This document shows, in pieces, positions 25,646-34,779 of a DNA stretch of 61,021 nucleotides. Numbering within the stretch: the first letter of the stretch is position 1; every line of letters begins with the position of its first letter. The notes below the pieces were generated by a model, which saw only the letters and a list, made by a program, of their open reading frames with translations, ran no database searches and was not told where the DNA came from. The stretch comes from Bacillota bacterium (GTDB lineage: Bacteria; Bacillota; Clostridia; Christensenellales; QAND01), in the NCBI GenBank assembly GCA_003150225.1, contig QAND01000030.1:1-61021 (forward strand). The letters are read 5' to 3'. The translations under genes and the position numbers were made by a program.

Positions 25646-27208
25646 ATGCCTGACTGGGATTGGTTTGGATTTACCCCCAAGGAAGCCTTTTTCTTAGGGG
25701 AGGATGAGGAGGAGCGGAACAACGCCACGGAAGACGGTTATGGCGGAAGCAACGTTCCTCCCAAACTGGATGGCTTTACCCCCACAGAGTCGCTGGAGGA
25801 GAATAAAAAACAGCTGGACGCCTTGTTTCATAAGGAAATCAACATGGACTATATTCGCCGGGAATTTTACTGCGGGAAGATCAAGGTGCTGCTGGCATTT
25901 ATCGATGGCCTGACCAACAGCATGATCGTGGACGATATGCTGCTGCGGCCATTGATTCAGCATCCATGCGAGGGGATAGACGATGCCTTAAGGCGGGTGT
26001 TGCCCATCAATAATATTTCCGTTGCCACCGATGGGAAACAGATGGTGAACTCCATTCTTGAGGGGGACGCTGTGGTGTTCTTTGACGGGGATGCCCGGGC
26101 TATCACCTTGGATGTAAAAAGCTACGACAAGCGTACGGTGGGAGAGACCATCAACGAGAAGGTGGTAAAGGGGCCGCAGCAGGGGTTCGTGGAGAACATG
26201 CGGACCAATATCACCTTGATCCGCAGTATTGTCCGGGTGCCTGACTTGGTGAGCCAAATCATGCCCACCGGTGGAGATAACAATATGAAGTGTGCCGTTA
26301 TGTACCGAAAAGGAGTGGCATCGGAACAGCTGGTACAGCGGGTCATTGAAAAGATAAAGGGTATTAGCGATGTGGGGTTTGTTTTGGGCGGCGGCATGAT
26401 GGAGCAGCTTATGAAGGAGGACCGCCGGTGCATTCTGCCCCGCACCCTTCAGACCGAGCGCCCCGATCGAGCGGCTGCCTATCTGACCCAAGGGCATATT
26501 GCGCTGGTGTGCGACGGTTATCCCTTTGTGATGGTGTTGCCCATTACGTTTTTTTCCTTGATGCAGACCAGCGAGGATTATTTTATCAACCCGGTATTTG
26601 CTACCATTGAGCGGATCATCCGTTACGCGAGCCTCTTTATTTCCATGCTACTTCCGGGGATCTATGTGGCGCTGGTGCTGTTTCACCAAAAGATGCTGCC
26701 CATTGAATTCATCCTTTCCAGCCTGGCAAGCCGGCAGCTCATCGCCCTTCCGGTATTTCTGGAAATTCTACTGATGTCCATCGTTTTTGAGCTGCTGCGG
26801 GAAGCCAGTATCCGGGTGCAATCGGGGATCAACCAAACCCTGGGCATCGTCGGAGGGCTCATTTTAGGGCAGGCGGCGGTGTCGGCCAACCTGGTGAGCC
26901 CCATCGCCATCATCGTGGTGTCCACAGCGGGATTGGCCAGTTTTGCAATTCCGGATTTTTCCCTACAAATGGCTCTGTATTATGTGCGATTTATCTTCCT
27001 GGGCGCTGCGCTACTGGGCGGTTTTTGGGGCATTCTTTTGGTGTTTATTCCGCTCTGCGCGTATTTGTGTTCCATTAAATCCTATGGCGTACCCTATTTT
27101 ACCCCCGTTGCACCCAAGACCCGCTCCAACCGGGATTTGATCATCAAAGGGAACATCACCCGCGGTGGGGATATTCCAGACTATATCCGGGGAGGTGGGA
27201 AAAAATGA
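25646..27208 (+). CDS. Spore germination protein GerA family (A subunit)
   Basis: A subunit of a nutrient germinant receptor in the spore inner membrane, 520 residues. A soluble N-terminal region (about 1-290) is followed by about five membrane helices beginning near FISMLLPGIYVAL. Family segments include LVKGPQQGFVENM-like (VVKGPQQGFVENMRTNITLIR) and PDFSLQMALYYVRF. The ATG at 25646 is favoured because GGAGGG lies 9 bases upstream; two ATGs just before it are too close. The gene begins about 60 bp after the virion cassette, with no obvious promoter. Confidence 0.93.
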   Translation: MPDWDWFGFTPKEAFFLGEDEEERNNATEDGYGGSNVPPKLDGFTPTESLEENKKQLDALFHKEINMDYIRREFYCGKIKVLLAFIDGLTNSMIVDDMLLRPLIQHPCEGIDDALRRVLPINNISVATDGKQMVNSILEGDAVVFFDGDARAITLDVKSYDKRTVGETINEKVVKGPQQGFVENMRTNITLIRSIVRVPDLVSQIMPTGGDNNMKCAVMYRKGVASEQLVQRVIEKIKGISDVGFVLGGGMMEQLMKEDRRCILPRTLQTERPDRAAAYLTQGHIALVCDGYPFVMVLPITFFSLMQTSEDYFINPVFATIERIIRYASLFISMLLPGIYVALVLFHQKMLPIEFILSSLASRQLIALPVFLEILLMSIVFELLREASIRVQSGINQTLGIVGGLILGQAAVSANLVSPIAIIVVSTAGLASFAIPDFSLQMALYYVRFIFLGAALLGGFWGILLVFIPLCAYLCSIKSYGVPYFTPVAPKTRSNRDLIIKGNITRGGDIPDYIRGGGKK

Positions 27209-28263
27209 GGGAAAAGCTTGGGTACAGCGCCTTCGGAAAATTCATTTTAATTACCTCTCTTGCCAAGGTTCTGTTGGTGGATAATAGTCTCAGTATCCTT
27301 GGTGGCGGCGCGTTTTTGGTTCCCTTGATTGCTTTGGTAGGCGGAGTCGCGTTGATTTTTTTGCTGGATCAAAATCGTCTGAGGGGGGGACTATGCCCAC
27401 TCGATGGAGAGACGTCCACCTTGTCGCAGCGAATGGTAATGATCCTGTTTCTTGTAGCCATCCTTATGGAGGTAACAGCTAATGTTAGCCGTATGACCTT
27501 AACCATGAAATACGATACCTTTTTGACCACCGGGGAATCCACCATTGCTGCGGTGGTATTGGCGGCTATGGTGGCGGGGGCATTTTTTGGCCTGACCGGC
27601 ATGGATGGAGCAGGAAAGATTGGTCTGGTGCTTTCCTTCCTTGTTCTTATCCTGGGACTTTGGGCGGCATACAGCAATTACGATCCTTTTAGGGTGTTAC
27701 CCTTGGTACGGGAGGACTGGAAGGACTATGTGCGGGCGGGCCTTCAGTGGATCATGGCTTTTTGGCCCATTGTGCTACTCTGGGTGTTTCCTCAAAAGCC
27801 GTCCGACACCCCCAGGATCAAGAAGTTTGGCATCCGCGGAGCCTGCTTCGGCGCACTTTGGGGAGGCGGCATTCTACTGGCCTGCCTGATGGTACGGAGC
27901 CCATATTCCGTCCAGCCGGGCTTTTCTCCCGTCTCGTTTTTATTTGAGCAGGCCACCATGGGACGATCCTTTTACCGCTTGGATCCCATCTTAAGCGTAG
28001 CCATTACCTGTTTGGGCGTGGTATCGGGAGCGTTGGGGCTCTACGTATGCGGCATATTGGTCAAGCGGATCGTGGGGCTTCCGGATGTACGCCCTGCAGT
28101 TGTGCTTATTGGGATGGCGTGTCTCTGCGCCATCCAGTGGTCGCTGACTCCCGGTTCACCGCTATGGGGGATGGGAAGCGATGTGGAAAGCTGGAGCGTT
28201 TGGTTTCTCCTTGGGGGAATTGCGTTGGGGCTTTTGACGGGAAGGAGGATGCGTCATGGTTAA
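27205..28263 (+). CDS. Spore germination permease GerB family (B subunit)
   Basis: Integral membrane subunit of the germinant receptor, 352 residues with about ten helices. It is a member of the APC-like GerAB/endospore germination permease family, thought to bind the germinant. The start codon overlaps the GerA stop (ATGA), and the C subunit start overlaps its own end by 8 bases, so the three subunits are translationally coupled. Confidence 0.9.
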   Translation: MREKLGYSAFGKFILITSLAKVLLVDNSLSILGGGAFLVPLIALVGGVALIFLLDQNRLRGGLCPLDGETSTLSQRMVMILFLVAILMEVTANVSRMTLTMKYDTFLTTGESTIAAVVLAAMVAGAFFGLTGMDGAGKIGLVLSFLVLILGLWAAYSNYDPFRVLPLVREDWKDYVRAGLQWIMAFWPIVLLWVFPQKPSDTPRIKKFGIRGACFGALWGGGILLACLMVRSPYSVQPGFSPVSFLFEQATMGRSFYRLDPILSVAITCLGVVSGALGLYVCGILVKRIVGLPDVRPAVVLIGMACLCAIQWSLTPGSPLWGMGSDVESWSVWFLLGGIALGLLTGRRMRHG

Positions 28264-29482
28264 GCGCGGAATGCTTCTGGGGCTGCTTTTGCTCGTTATG
28301 ACTTTTCTGGGCGGATGCAGCGATAGCTTGGAATTGGATGATTCCGCCCATGTTCTCAGCGTTGCCATTGACAGGGGAGAGGAAAAGGCCTACCGGTATA
28401 CCTTTCAGATGCCAATTTTATTGGGGGAGGGCTTGGGAAACGGGGAGGCGCGGTTTCGCAGCTTGACCCTGGAGGCGGATAATATCCTGGATGCTTTTGA
28501 AAGCGCCAACCATGCCGATGCCCGGAATATGAACTTTGCTCATTTGAATTTTTTGGTGGTCAGCGAAGAACTGGCGCGGGCGGGGGATATGCCGGGCTTG
28601 ATTGCCTCCTGCGCTTATTTGGCAGAACTTCGGGAGGAGGCTTTGGTGGTGGTTGTCCGGGGATCGGCACAGGATTTTTTGAAAGGGTTTGAAAACGAAA
28701 AGGAATCCAATCTGGAGCGGCTGCAGGAGAATCTGATCCAGGGCGCAGCCAACTCCTCCATCATTCCATCGGCTACCATAGCCGACCTGTTGGAGTATTT
28801 TACCGATGGACGGGGGGATTGTGTGGTGGCCTTGGGCAGTGTGAATGAATCGGTGTCTTCCCCGGCTACTGGAGAGGGGGAAGAGGCCTCCGAGGAGGCT
28901 TTTTCCCAAAGTGCCATGGACGATCCGGTAGGGGAAATTTCTAGAGAGGGCGGCTTGGGGAGTGATCTCAGAGGAGCGGCGCTGTTCTCAGACGGCAAGA
29001 TGGTGGAGATACTGGGCCCAGGGGAGACCAAGTTTTTGCTCATGGCCCGCGGCGAGTTCAGCCATACCAGGTATGTGGTGCCGGATCCCTCGGGGGAGGG
29101 CACCGTTACGCTGAATCTTACAAAGCGTGCGCAGCCCAGCATCCAGGTGGATCTGGAGGAAGATGGCGCTCGCTGTAGGATAACCGTCTTTCTTCGTGGA
29201 CGAGTGGTGGATCAGACTAATTTTGTGAACATGGATGATGATGCGGTCTTTGAAGCCGTTACCCTTGCGGCGGAATCAGAGCTAAACCGCCGTATGGAGG
29301 AGGTACGGATCAAGGCTCTGGCAGCGGGCTCCGATGCTTTTAACCTGTCCCGCTGGGCGAGCCGCCGGTATCTCTCCTTTGCGGCTTATGAAAAAGATGG
29401 CGTTAAGGATGCCATCCGCAACGGCCAGGTGGAGGTCCGGGTGGAGTTCCAAATGGTCAAACAGGACCCATACAGGAGGTGA
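28256..29482 (+). CDS. Germination lipoprotein Ger(x)C
   Basis: C subunit of the germinant receptor, a lipoprotein of 408 residues: the signal peptide ends in LGGC (Cys21). The GerC fold follows (LELDDSAHVLSVAIDRG, then AHLNFLVVSEELARAGDMPG). The middle carries a variable acidic insert (about residues 200-225, rich in Glu/Ser). The C-terminal domain ends with a repeat-like helix region. Third gene of the operon; a small membrane-protein gene follows at once. Confidence 0.92.
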   Translation: MVKRGMLLGLLLLVMTFLGGCSDSLELDDSAHVLSVAIDRGEEKAYRYTFQMPILLGEGLGNGEARFRSLTLEADNILDAFESANHADARNMNFAHLNFLVVSEELARAGDMPGLIASCAYLAELREEALVVVVRGSAQDFLKGFENEKESNLERLQENLIQGAANSSIIPSATIADLLEYFTDGRGDCVVALGSVNESVSSPATGEGEEASEEAFSQSAMDDPVGEISREGGLGSDLRGAALFSDGKMVEILGPGETKFLLMARGEFSHTRYVVPDPSGEGTVTLNLTKRAQPSIQVDLEEDGARCRITVFLRGRVVDQTNFVNMDDDAVFEAVTLAAESELNRRMEEVRIKALAAGSDAFNLSRWASRRYLSFAAYEKDGVKDAIRNGQVEVRVEFQMVKQDPYRR

Positions 29483-29487
29483 CGCAT

Positions 29488-29640
29488 ATGATGATCGCTG
29501 TAATGGCCCTGGCCATGGCCTATTGTACCGCCTATGCCATCAAACTGGTCCAGGATGGTTGCTGGCGCCCCGCAGTACCCTTCGGACTTATGGCTCTTTC
29601 GATCTTTGGCGTTTGGGTTTATGGAATGTTTGTGCTATGA
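29488..29640 (+). CDS. Small two-helix membrane protein, 50 aa (putative GerD-position subunit)
   Basis: A 50-residue protein with two hydrophobic segments (about residues 2-18 and 31-48) joined by a short loop (QDGCWRPA). The start at ATG 29488 has AGGAGGT 7 bases upstream and follows the GerC stop by 5 bases, so it belongs to the ger operon. Some germinant receptors have a small two-helix D subunit, and this protein fits in size and place; that identity is inference. Its end overlaps the DUF3006 gene by 6 bases. Confidence 0.7.
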   Translation: MMIAVMALAMAYCTAYAIKLVQDGCWRPAVPFGLMALSIFGVWVYGMFVL

Positions 29641-29865
29641 ATCCTTGCTGCGTTGAAAAAGCCGCTGGAGGGTATCTTTGGCTTCTTGGCGCAAGGTATG
29701 CTCGGCTTCAAGGTTCACGGTAAAGACGCCGTCCTCTGATCGATCTACCACCGCGCCTTCATGGGCGCGGCCGTTGATCTGATCCGGCGAGAGTAGCAGT
29801 CTGTCGCCATTCTCTCCCAGCAATAAAAATTGACCGTTTTCTTGGCGGTCGACGATATAGCGCAT
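29635..29865 (-). CDS. DUF3006 domain-containing protein
   Basis: A 76-residue protein matching the DUF3006 pattern: RYIVDRQENGQFLLL at the start, a middle that binds no obvious ligand, GAVVDRSEDGVF, and a C-terminal basic helix (RQEAKDTLQRLFQR). Small beta-barrel fold, function unknown. It converges on the ger operon, overlapping the last small gene by 6 bases, with no terminator between. Confidence 0.8.
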   Translation of the reverse strand: MRYIVDRQENGQFLLLGENGDRLLLSPDQINGRAHEGAVVDRSEDGVFTVNLEAEHTLRQEAKDTLQRLFQRSKDS

Positions 29866-29923
29866 TCTGGTTCCTCCTACGACTTTATGGAAAAGAGAGC
29901 CTTTTTGATCTATTGCACTTTTA

Positions 29924-29953
29924 TTGAAAGCGCATTGGTTTGTATGCTAAAAT
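29924..29953 (+). promoter_or_regulatory. Promoter ahead of the 82-aa gene and cdaA
   Basis: TTGAAA, an 18-base spacer and TAAAAT, about 30 bases upstream of the GTG/TTG start of the following small gene. Confidence 0.5.
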
Positions 29954-29980
29954 AATACCACCAACAGGAATTGAGGAAAA

Positions 29981-30229
29981 GTGTTGTCAAAAGACTATAC
30001 GGAAGAAAATCTAGCAAAGCTCTATGAGTTGGAAATCGAGCGGGATAAGCTGGAGCAGCTTGCCGATGAGAAGTTGTCAAGGGGAGAGAGCCTTTCCTCC
30101 CCTGAGCTGGTGCAGCAAAACGCGGTGGTGCTGTCTAGAATTGATCTTTCGGATCTGGCTGGGATGGCTGATGCCACGGAAGAGCCGGAGGAGAAGCCTA
30201 GGAGGACACGAAAGAGCCCAAAAAAATAA
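29981..30229 (+). CDS. Small charged protein upstream of cdaA, 82 aa
   Basis: An 82-residue soluble, helical protein (YTEENLAKLYELEIERDKLEQL) with a Lys/Arg-rich tail (KPRRTRKSPKK). The start is a GTG at 29981 or the adjacent TTG, with GAGGAAAA upstream. No family is recognised. The helical part recalls short regulatory coiled-coil proteins, but no motif supports a specific role. It precedes cdaA by 24 bases, so the genes may be co-transcribed. Confidence 0.55.
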   Translation: MLSKDYTEENLAKLYELEIERDKLEQLADEKLSRGESLSSPELVQQNAVVLSRIDLSDLAGMADATEEPEEKPRRTRKSPKK

Positions 30230-30253
30230 TTTGATAAGGTAGGCATACATTTT

Positions 30254-31075
30254 TTGAGCATTTGGGAGTTTTTAGGGAATATCTTTTCACGGTTCAGCAT
30301 CCTGGACTTGGTGGATATCGCCCTGGTGACGGTACTGATCTATTATATTCTGAAGCTTGCTTCCCGCACCCGCGCAATGCAGGTGTTAAAGGGATGCGGC
30401 ATCATGTTGATTGCGGCCCGGATCAGTGAATGGATTGGCCTTCAGTCCATCACCTGGGTCTTGAACTATGTGATCAATATGGGCGCGGTTTTGATCATCG
30501 TGCTGTTTCAGCCTGAACTCCGCAAGGCATTTGAGCATATTGGACGGACCAGCCAGTTTCGGGATAGCCGCAGAAGCGTCAACGAGGAGGATCTCATCAA
30601 CCAGATGGTGGTATCCCTGACGAGCCTGAGCAAATCCAGGACTGGAGCGTTGATTGCTCTGGAACGGCAGGTTGCGCTGGACGACATCGCAGAAACTGGA
30701 ACCGGCATTGGTGCTGAGGTATCCAATGCGCTTTTGGGTACGATATTTATGCCAGGGACGCCGCTCCATGACGGCGCGGTGATCATCCAGGATGGATACA
30801 TCAAAGCAGCGGGATGCTTTTTGCCTCTGACCAATAGCGATGAACTGCCCAAGACCCTGGGGACCCGCCATCGAGCGGCGGTAGGGCTTTCCGAGGTGTC
30901 AGACAGCGTGGTGTTTGTGGTTTCAGAGGAGACGGGGACCATCTCCTGTGCGATGGAGGGGAGGCTGACCACCAACCTGGACGCCGGAGGAATTCGCGCC
31001 ATTATGGAAAGCACCCAGGGCAAGCTCACAGGTTGGAGTCTTACCGACTTCTTTCGAAGGAGGAAAGCCCAATGA
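30254..31075 (+). CDS. cdaA: Diadenylate cyclase CdaA
   Basis: Membrane enzyme that makes cyclic di-AMP from two ATP, 273 residues. Three N-terminal membrane helices (about 15-90) precede the DAC domain with the catalytic motifs HDGAVII and GTRHRAAVGLSE. The start is TTG at 30254; the closest ribosome site is weak, so the start is less certain. Its stop overlaps the ybbR start (ATGA), the classical cdaA-ybbR pairing. The third partner, glmM, is not next in this genome. Confidence 0.93.
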   Translation: MSIWEFLGNIFSRFSILDLVDIALVTVLIYYILKLASRTRAMQVLKGCGIMLIAARISEWIGLQSITWVLNYVINMGAVLIIVLFQPELRKAFEHIGRTSQFRDSRRSVNEEDLINQMVVSLTSLSKSRTGALIALERQVALDDIAETGTGIGAEVSNALLGTIFMPGTPLHDGAVIIQDGYIKAAGCFLPLTNSDELPKTLGTRHRAAVGLSEVSDSVVFVVSEETGTISCAMEGRLTTNLDAGGIRAIMESTQGKLTGWSLTDFFRRRKAQ

Positions 31076-32040
31076 GCCGCTTATGGAACCGATTAAAACA
31101 TAATCTTTGGCTGAAGATTGCCGCCTTGTTTTTTGCCATCCTATTGTGGAGCTTTGTGATCTCTGAGACCGATCCGGAGCGGAATCGCACCTATGGGGGC
31201 ATCCCCATCGAGGTTGTAGGGGTGGCCCAACTGGACCGCAACAATCTGGCCATCAAGGGGGAGGTTGGCGCCATCTTTACCGATGCCAATGTATCCCTGT
31301 CCTTAAAGGTCAGCGAACTGGGATCCTTGGAGTCCAGCTCCGTTGGGGTGATTGCCGACGTATCCGCCATCACCGAACCGGGAAAATACTCCATTCCTCT
31401 AACAGGGCATTCTCCGGTCGGATCGGTTGTAAAGGTGATTCCGGCCTCCATTACCATAGAGGTGGAGGAAAAGGTCACCGCTCAGTTCCCTATCCAGGTG
31501 ATCAAATCGGGGGATTTAACTGAAGGTCTGTATTCAACCGATCCCATTGTAACCCCTCAATATCTGGAGATATCGGGAGCGGCGTCCGATGTAGCCGCCA
31601 TTCGTAACGTGGTGATTCGGCTGGACGAAACCGGTCTAACCTCCAGTTACGCCGCGCGCCTGCCGGCGGAGCTATTGGGAGAAGGGGGCGAAACCATCAG
31701 CTATAAGCGCTTTTTCTCGGATCAGCCTACCGCTGAGGTCAATATGGAGATATTGCCAACCAAGAAGCTTCCCATCGACACCAGCTCCATTTTGGAAGAT
31801 GCCGATGCCGTGGCCCAGGGCTATCGTGTGGCAGGGGTCAGCATTTCCCCTGCGGAGGTGGAAGTGGCTGCACCGGCTCAGGTACTGGCCGGTTTAACCA
31901 AAATTTCGGTGGAGAAGGTTCGGATTCAAGGTGCCAATCAGAGTATGGAGCTGACTACCCAAATTATTCTTCCCAAGGACGTGGTTAGCGCTGGCGCTAG
32001 GGAGGTCACCGTAAAGGTGGAGATCACGGCAGCAGAATAG
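31072..32040 (+). CDS. cdaR: YbbR-domain protein (CdaA regulator)
   Basis: Single-span anchored protein of 322 residues, homologous to CdaR/YbbR, which regulates CdaA. An N-terminal transmembrane helix (residues about 10-32, LWLKIAALFFAILLWSFVIS) is followed by several YbbR beta domains. The repeats can be recognised by recurring segments such as EVVGVAQLDRNNLAIKG, then DSVSLSLKV-type strands and SPAEVEVAAPAQVL. AAGGAGG precedes the ATG. Operon with cdaA; a terminator follows. Confidence 0.88.
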   Translation: MSRLWNRLKHNLWLKIAALFFAILLWSFVISETDPERNRTYGGIPIEVVGVAQLDRNNLAIKGEVGAIFTDANVSLSLKVSELGSLESSSVGVIADVSAITEPGKYSIPLTGHSPVGSVVKVIPASITIEVEEKVTAQFPIQVIKSGDLTEGLYSTDPIVTPQYLEISGAASDVAAIRNVVIRLDETGLTSSYAARLPAELLGEGGETISYKRFFSDQPTAEVNMEILPTKKLPIDTSSILEDADAVAQGYRVAGVSISPAEVEVAAPAQVLAGLTKISVEKVRIQGANQSMELTTQIILPKDVVSAGAREVTVKVEITAAE

Positions 32041-32052
32041 CGGAGTCGTCAT

Positions 32053-32087
32053 CCGGGGAGGGGGGAGACCCCGTCCCCGGCTTTTTT
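32053..32087 (+). terminator. Terminator of cdaA-ybbR
   Basis: Stem CCGGGGA/TCCCCGG enclosing a G-rich loop, followed by six T residues. Confidence 0.75.
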
Positions 32088-32100
32088 ATGGAGGAATTGT

Positions 32101-33735
32101 ATGCTGTATGAGATTCGGGGGATATCCCTGACGCCGGATCAGGATCCCGGCCTGCTTCGAAGCCTAGCTGCAAAGAAGGCGGGGTTGGATCCCTCCGCCA
32201 TCCGGAAGCTCTGGATCCGCCGCCGGTCCATCGATGCGCGGCGGGGCCGGGTATCGTTGGTCTATGCGCTGGGGCTGGAGGTGGTGGATTCCCGTCCTCG
32301 CGGGGAAGCGTTCCCCATTCCGGAACCGGAGCCGGACCATTTTCTTCGCGGCGAGGGATTGTTATCCGGCCCCATTGTTGTGGTGGGAGCTGGCCCCTGC
32401 GGATTGATGGCGGCCCATACTCTTGCGGAGGAGGGATACCCGGTGCTGCTTCTGGAGCGGGGCTGTCGGATGGGAGAACGGGATATCCATACCAATGGTT
32501 TTCTGTCAGGCGGTTCTTTGGATCCTGACAGCAATGTTCTCTTCGGCGAAGGTGGAGCGGGAGCTTATTCCGACGGCAAGCTAACCGCTCGAAACCGGGA
32601 TATTGCCGGCCGCCGCGCATTGGAGCTTTTGATGCGGTACGGGGCAGGAGAAGAGATTGGCTATGATGCCAAGCCCCATATCGGGACGGATCGGCTCAAA
32701 GGGGTGATCTCCGCATTGACCGACGGCATCCAAAGCCTGGGAGGACGAGTGCTGTTTGGTGCAAAGCTCACCGGAATTTTGGAAGCAGGCGGGGAGATCG
32801 CCTCCCTGAGCTTTCAGTGGAAGGGGCAGACCGAAACCCTCCAGCCGGGCGCGGTGGTGCTGGCGACTGGTCACAGCGCGAGGGATACCTATCGGATGCT
32901 CCATAGCCTAGGGGTGCCCCTTATGCCTAAGCCCTTTGCGGTAGGGGCACGGATTGAACACCACCAGTCCATGGTGGATGGGGTCCAGTATGGGGCTTAC
33001 GCGGGGCATCCCCGTCTAGGCGCTGCCGAGTACGCCCTTACCGCGCGGGGCGGGGATAGAGGGGTATATACCTTTTGCATGTGCCCTGGTGGACAGGTGA
33101 TTCCCAGCGTCAGCGATCCTGGCCTGCTGTGTGTCAACGGGATGAGCTATCATGCCCGGGACGGGGAAAACGCCAATTCCGCGCTCATCGTTCAGGTATC
33201 CCCCAAGGATTACCCTCCCGGTCCCCTGGGCGGCGTGGTCTTCCAGGAGGAGATGGAGCGCCGGGCATATAACGTGACCAACTCCTATGCTGCTCCGACC
33301 CAGCGGGTGGAGGACTTTTTGCGCCGGCGCCCTACCCGGCGCCTGGGAGCGGTAAAGCCCACCTATCCCTTGGGTCATGCCTTCTGCAGCCTAGATGACG
33401 TTCTACCGGACTATGTGTGCCGTAGCTTGCGAGAGGCGCTGCCTTATCTGGGGAGAAAATTGCGGGGGTTTGACAGCCCAGACGCCGTTTTTACCGGGGT
33501 GGAAAGCCGAACCAGCGCTCCGGTGCGGATCCTGCGAAACGATGATGGGACAAGCCCCTACGCCCATAACCTCTATCCGGCAGGGGAGGGCTCGGGCTAT
33601 GCTGGAGGCATTGTCAGCGCAGGAGCGGACGGCATCCGAGCCGCCAGGAAGATCATGGCCAGGTTTGCATCTTCTTCCCGTGGCTTTACAGGAAAAGCGG
33701 CTTCGTTTATAATGATGGCAAGAGGAAGGGGGTAA
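32101..33735 (+). CDS. FAD-dependent dehydrogenase
   Basis: A 544-residue flavoprotein of the FAD-dependent dehydrogenase class (COG2509-like). An N-terminal extension of about 90 residues precedes the dinucleotide-binding motif VVVGAGPCGLMAAHTLAEEG (near 98-117). ATGHSARDTYRMLH follows, and the C-terminal FAD segment YPAGEGSGYAGGIVSAGADG. Electron acceptor and substrate are unknown. GGAGG lies upstream of the ATG. The following small gene starts 4 bases after its stop, which suggests co-transcription. Confidence 0.88.
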   Translation: MLYEIRGISLTPDQDPGLLRSLAAKKAGLDPSAIRKLWIRRRSIDARRGRVSLVYALGLEVVDSRPRGEAFPIPEPEPDHFLRGEGLLSGPIVVVGAGPCGLMAAHTLAEEGYPVLLLERGCRMGERDIHTNGFLSGGSLDPDSNVLFGEGGAGAYSDGKLTARNRDIAGRRALELLMRYGAGEEIGYDAKPHIGTDRLKGVISALTDGIQSLGGRVLFGAKLTGILEAGGEIASLSFQWKGQTETLQPGAVVLATGHSARDTYRMLHSLGVPLMPKPFAVGARIEHHQSMVDGVQYGAYAGHPRLGAAEYALTARGGDRGVYTFCMCPGGQVIPSVSDPGLLCVNGMSYHARDGENANSALIVQVSPKDYPPGPLGGVVFQEEMERRAYNVTNSYAAPTQRVEDFLRRRPTRRLGAVKPTYPLGHAFCSLDDVLPDYVCRSLREALPYLGRKLRGFDSPDAVFTGVESRTSAPVRILRNDDGTSPYAHNLYPAGEGSGYAGGIVSAGADGIRAARKIMARFASSSRGFTGKAASFIMMARGRG

Positions 33736-33739
33736 TTCC

Positions 33740-33982
33740 ATGAATCGTCCCAAAGAAAAGAAGCGCAAATACAGCGCCGGGGAGGTCTTGGTATGCCTCA
33801 TCGCTCTGCTGGTAGCTCTTTTGATGAGCCGGTTTATGCCTGTAAAATGGGGGATTGCCAAGCAGATGGAGGACGAACGGAACGCCGCTACCGCCTCTCC
33901 GACCGTCACCGTTACGCCGGAACCCACCCCGGCGGAGGAAGCCAGCCCCACGCCCGCTCCGGAGGGGGCGCAGGGGGAATAA
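33740..33982 (+). CDS. Small membrane-anchored protein, 80 aa
   Basis: An 80-residue protein with a basic N-terminus (KEKKRKY) and one membrane helix (about 15-38, VLVCLIALLVALLMSRF). The tail is low-complexity and rich in Thr, Pro, Glu and Ala (SPTVTVTPEPTPAEE). No family recognised. The tail would be exposed outside the cell and may be a spacer. A terminator follows it. Confidence 0.65.
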   Translation: MNRPKEKKRKYSAGEVLVCLIALLVALLMSRFMPVKWGIAKQMEDERNAATASPTVTVTPEPTPAEEASPTPAPEGAQGE

Positions 33983-33995
33983 CAACATCAGCTGC

Positions 33996-34019
33996 GCGGC
34001 GGTATTCCGCCGCTTTTTT
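33996..34019 (+). terminator. Terminator
   Basis: GCGGCGG-tatt-CCGCCGC followed by six T residues. Confidence 0.85.
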
Positions 34020-34035
34020 ATTAGGAGGAATGCCC

Positions 34036-34701
34036 ATGGAGCGGCGGATCACTGTCTTTTGCGGGAATTTTGGATCAGGAAAAACCGAGCTCGCCTATGC
34101 CTATTCCAAGGCGTTGCGGCAGGGTGGAGAACCGGTTATGCTGGTGGATTTGGATCTAGTCAACCCGTATTTCACATCGGGAAATCAACGAAGCGCCCTT
34201 GCGGAACAGGGGATCCGGGTGATTGCTCCCCAGTACCTGGGGGGCGATGTACCCTCCATTCCCCCGGAGGTGTTCTCCGCGTTTAGCGGCTCAGGACGGG
34301 TGGTGTTCGACCTAGGAGGCGATCCCATCGGCGCTGTGGCCATGGGCTCCTTGGCTCCGCGGCTGGAGGCAGCTGGGGGAGCGGAGGTTTTGTTTGTGCT
34401 GAACCCCTACCGTCCTTTGGTCCGGGACGCCCAGTCCGCCCATGACCTAATGCGTGAGATCCAGGAGCAGAGCCACCTTCCATGTACCGCCATTATCAAC
34501 AACGCCAACCTGGGAGCTGAGACAAAAAAAGAGCATCTGATGGCGGGGGACGCCGCGGCAAAGGAACTGGGAAAGCTGGCTGGATTACCGGTGACCCATT
34601 TTGGCGCCACCCTGGAGTTGCTGCGGGAATTGATGCCGGGGGAGGTTTCAGGAACCCCCATTTTGGTGGAGGGAATCAACCGCCCGGAATGGCTTGTCTA
34701 A
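34036..34701 (+). CDS. P-loop ATPase/GTPase, SIMIBI-like
   Basis: A 221-residue nucleotide-binding protein. The P-loop is GNFGSGKTE (about 9-17) and the following LVDLDLVNPYF carries the aspartates of SIMIBI-class (CobQ/MinD-like) NTPases. FDLGGDPIGA is a likely switch II/Walker B segment, and IINNANL resembles the NxxN specificity region. It precedes the 2-oxoacid oxidoreductase operon and is of a type often found beside it in Clostridia. Function unknown. ATG at 34036 is favoured by AGGAGG 7 bases upstream. Confidence 0.75.
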   Translation: MERRITVFCGNFGSGKTELAYAYSKALRQGGEPVMLVDLDLVNPYFTSGNQRSALAEQGIRVIAPQYLGGDVPSIPPEVFSAFSGSGRVVFDLGGDPIGAVAMGSLAPRLEAAGGAEVLFVLNPYRPLVRDAQSAHDLMREIQEQSHLPCTAIINNANLGAETKKEHLMAGDAAAKELGKLAGLPVTHFGATLELLRELMPGEVSGTPILVEGINRPEWLV

Positions 34702-34704
34702 CCA

Positions 34705-34732
34705 TTGACATGCTTTTTGATGGTGCTATAAT
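34705..34732 (+). promoter_or_regulatory. Promoter of the 2-oxoacid oxidoreductase operon
   Basis: TTGACA, a 16-base spacer and TATAAT, a near-consensus sigma-A promoter about 48 bases upstream of the delta-subunit start. Confidence 0.85.
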
Positions 34733-34779
34733 AAATCAAATATCTTCTTTATTTTTATGAAAGGGTGGAGGTGGCGTCA

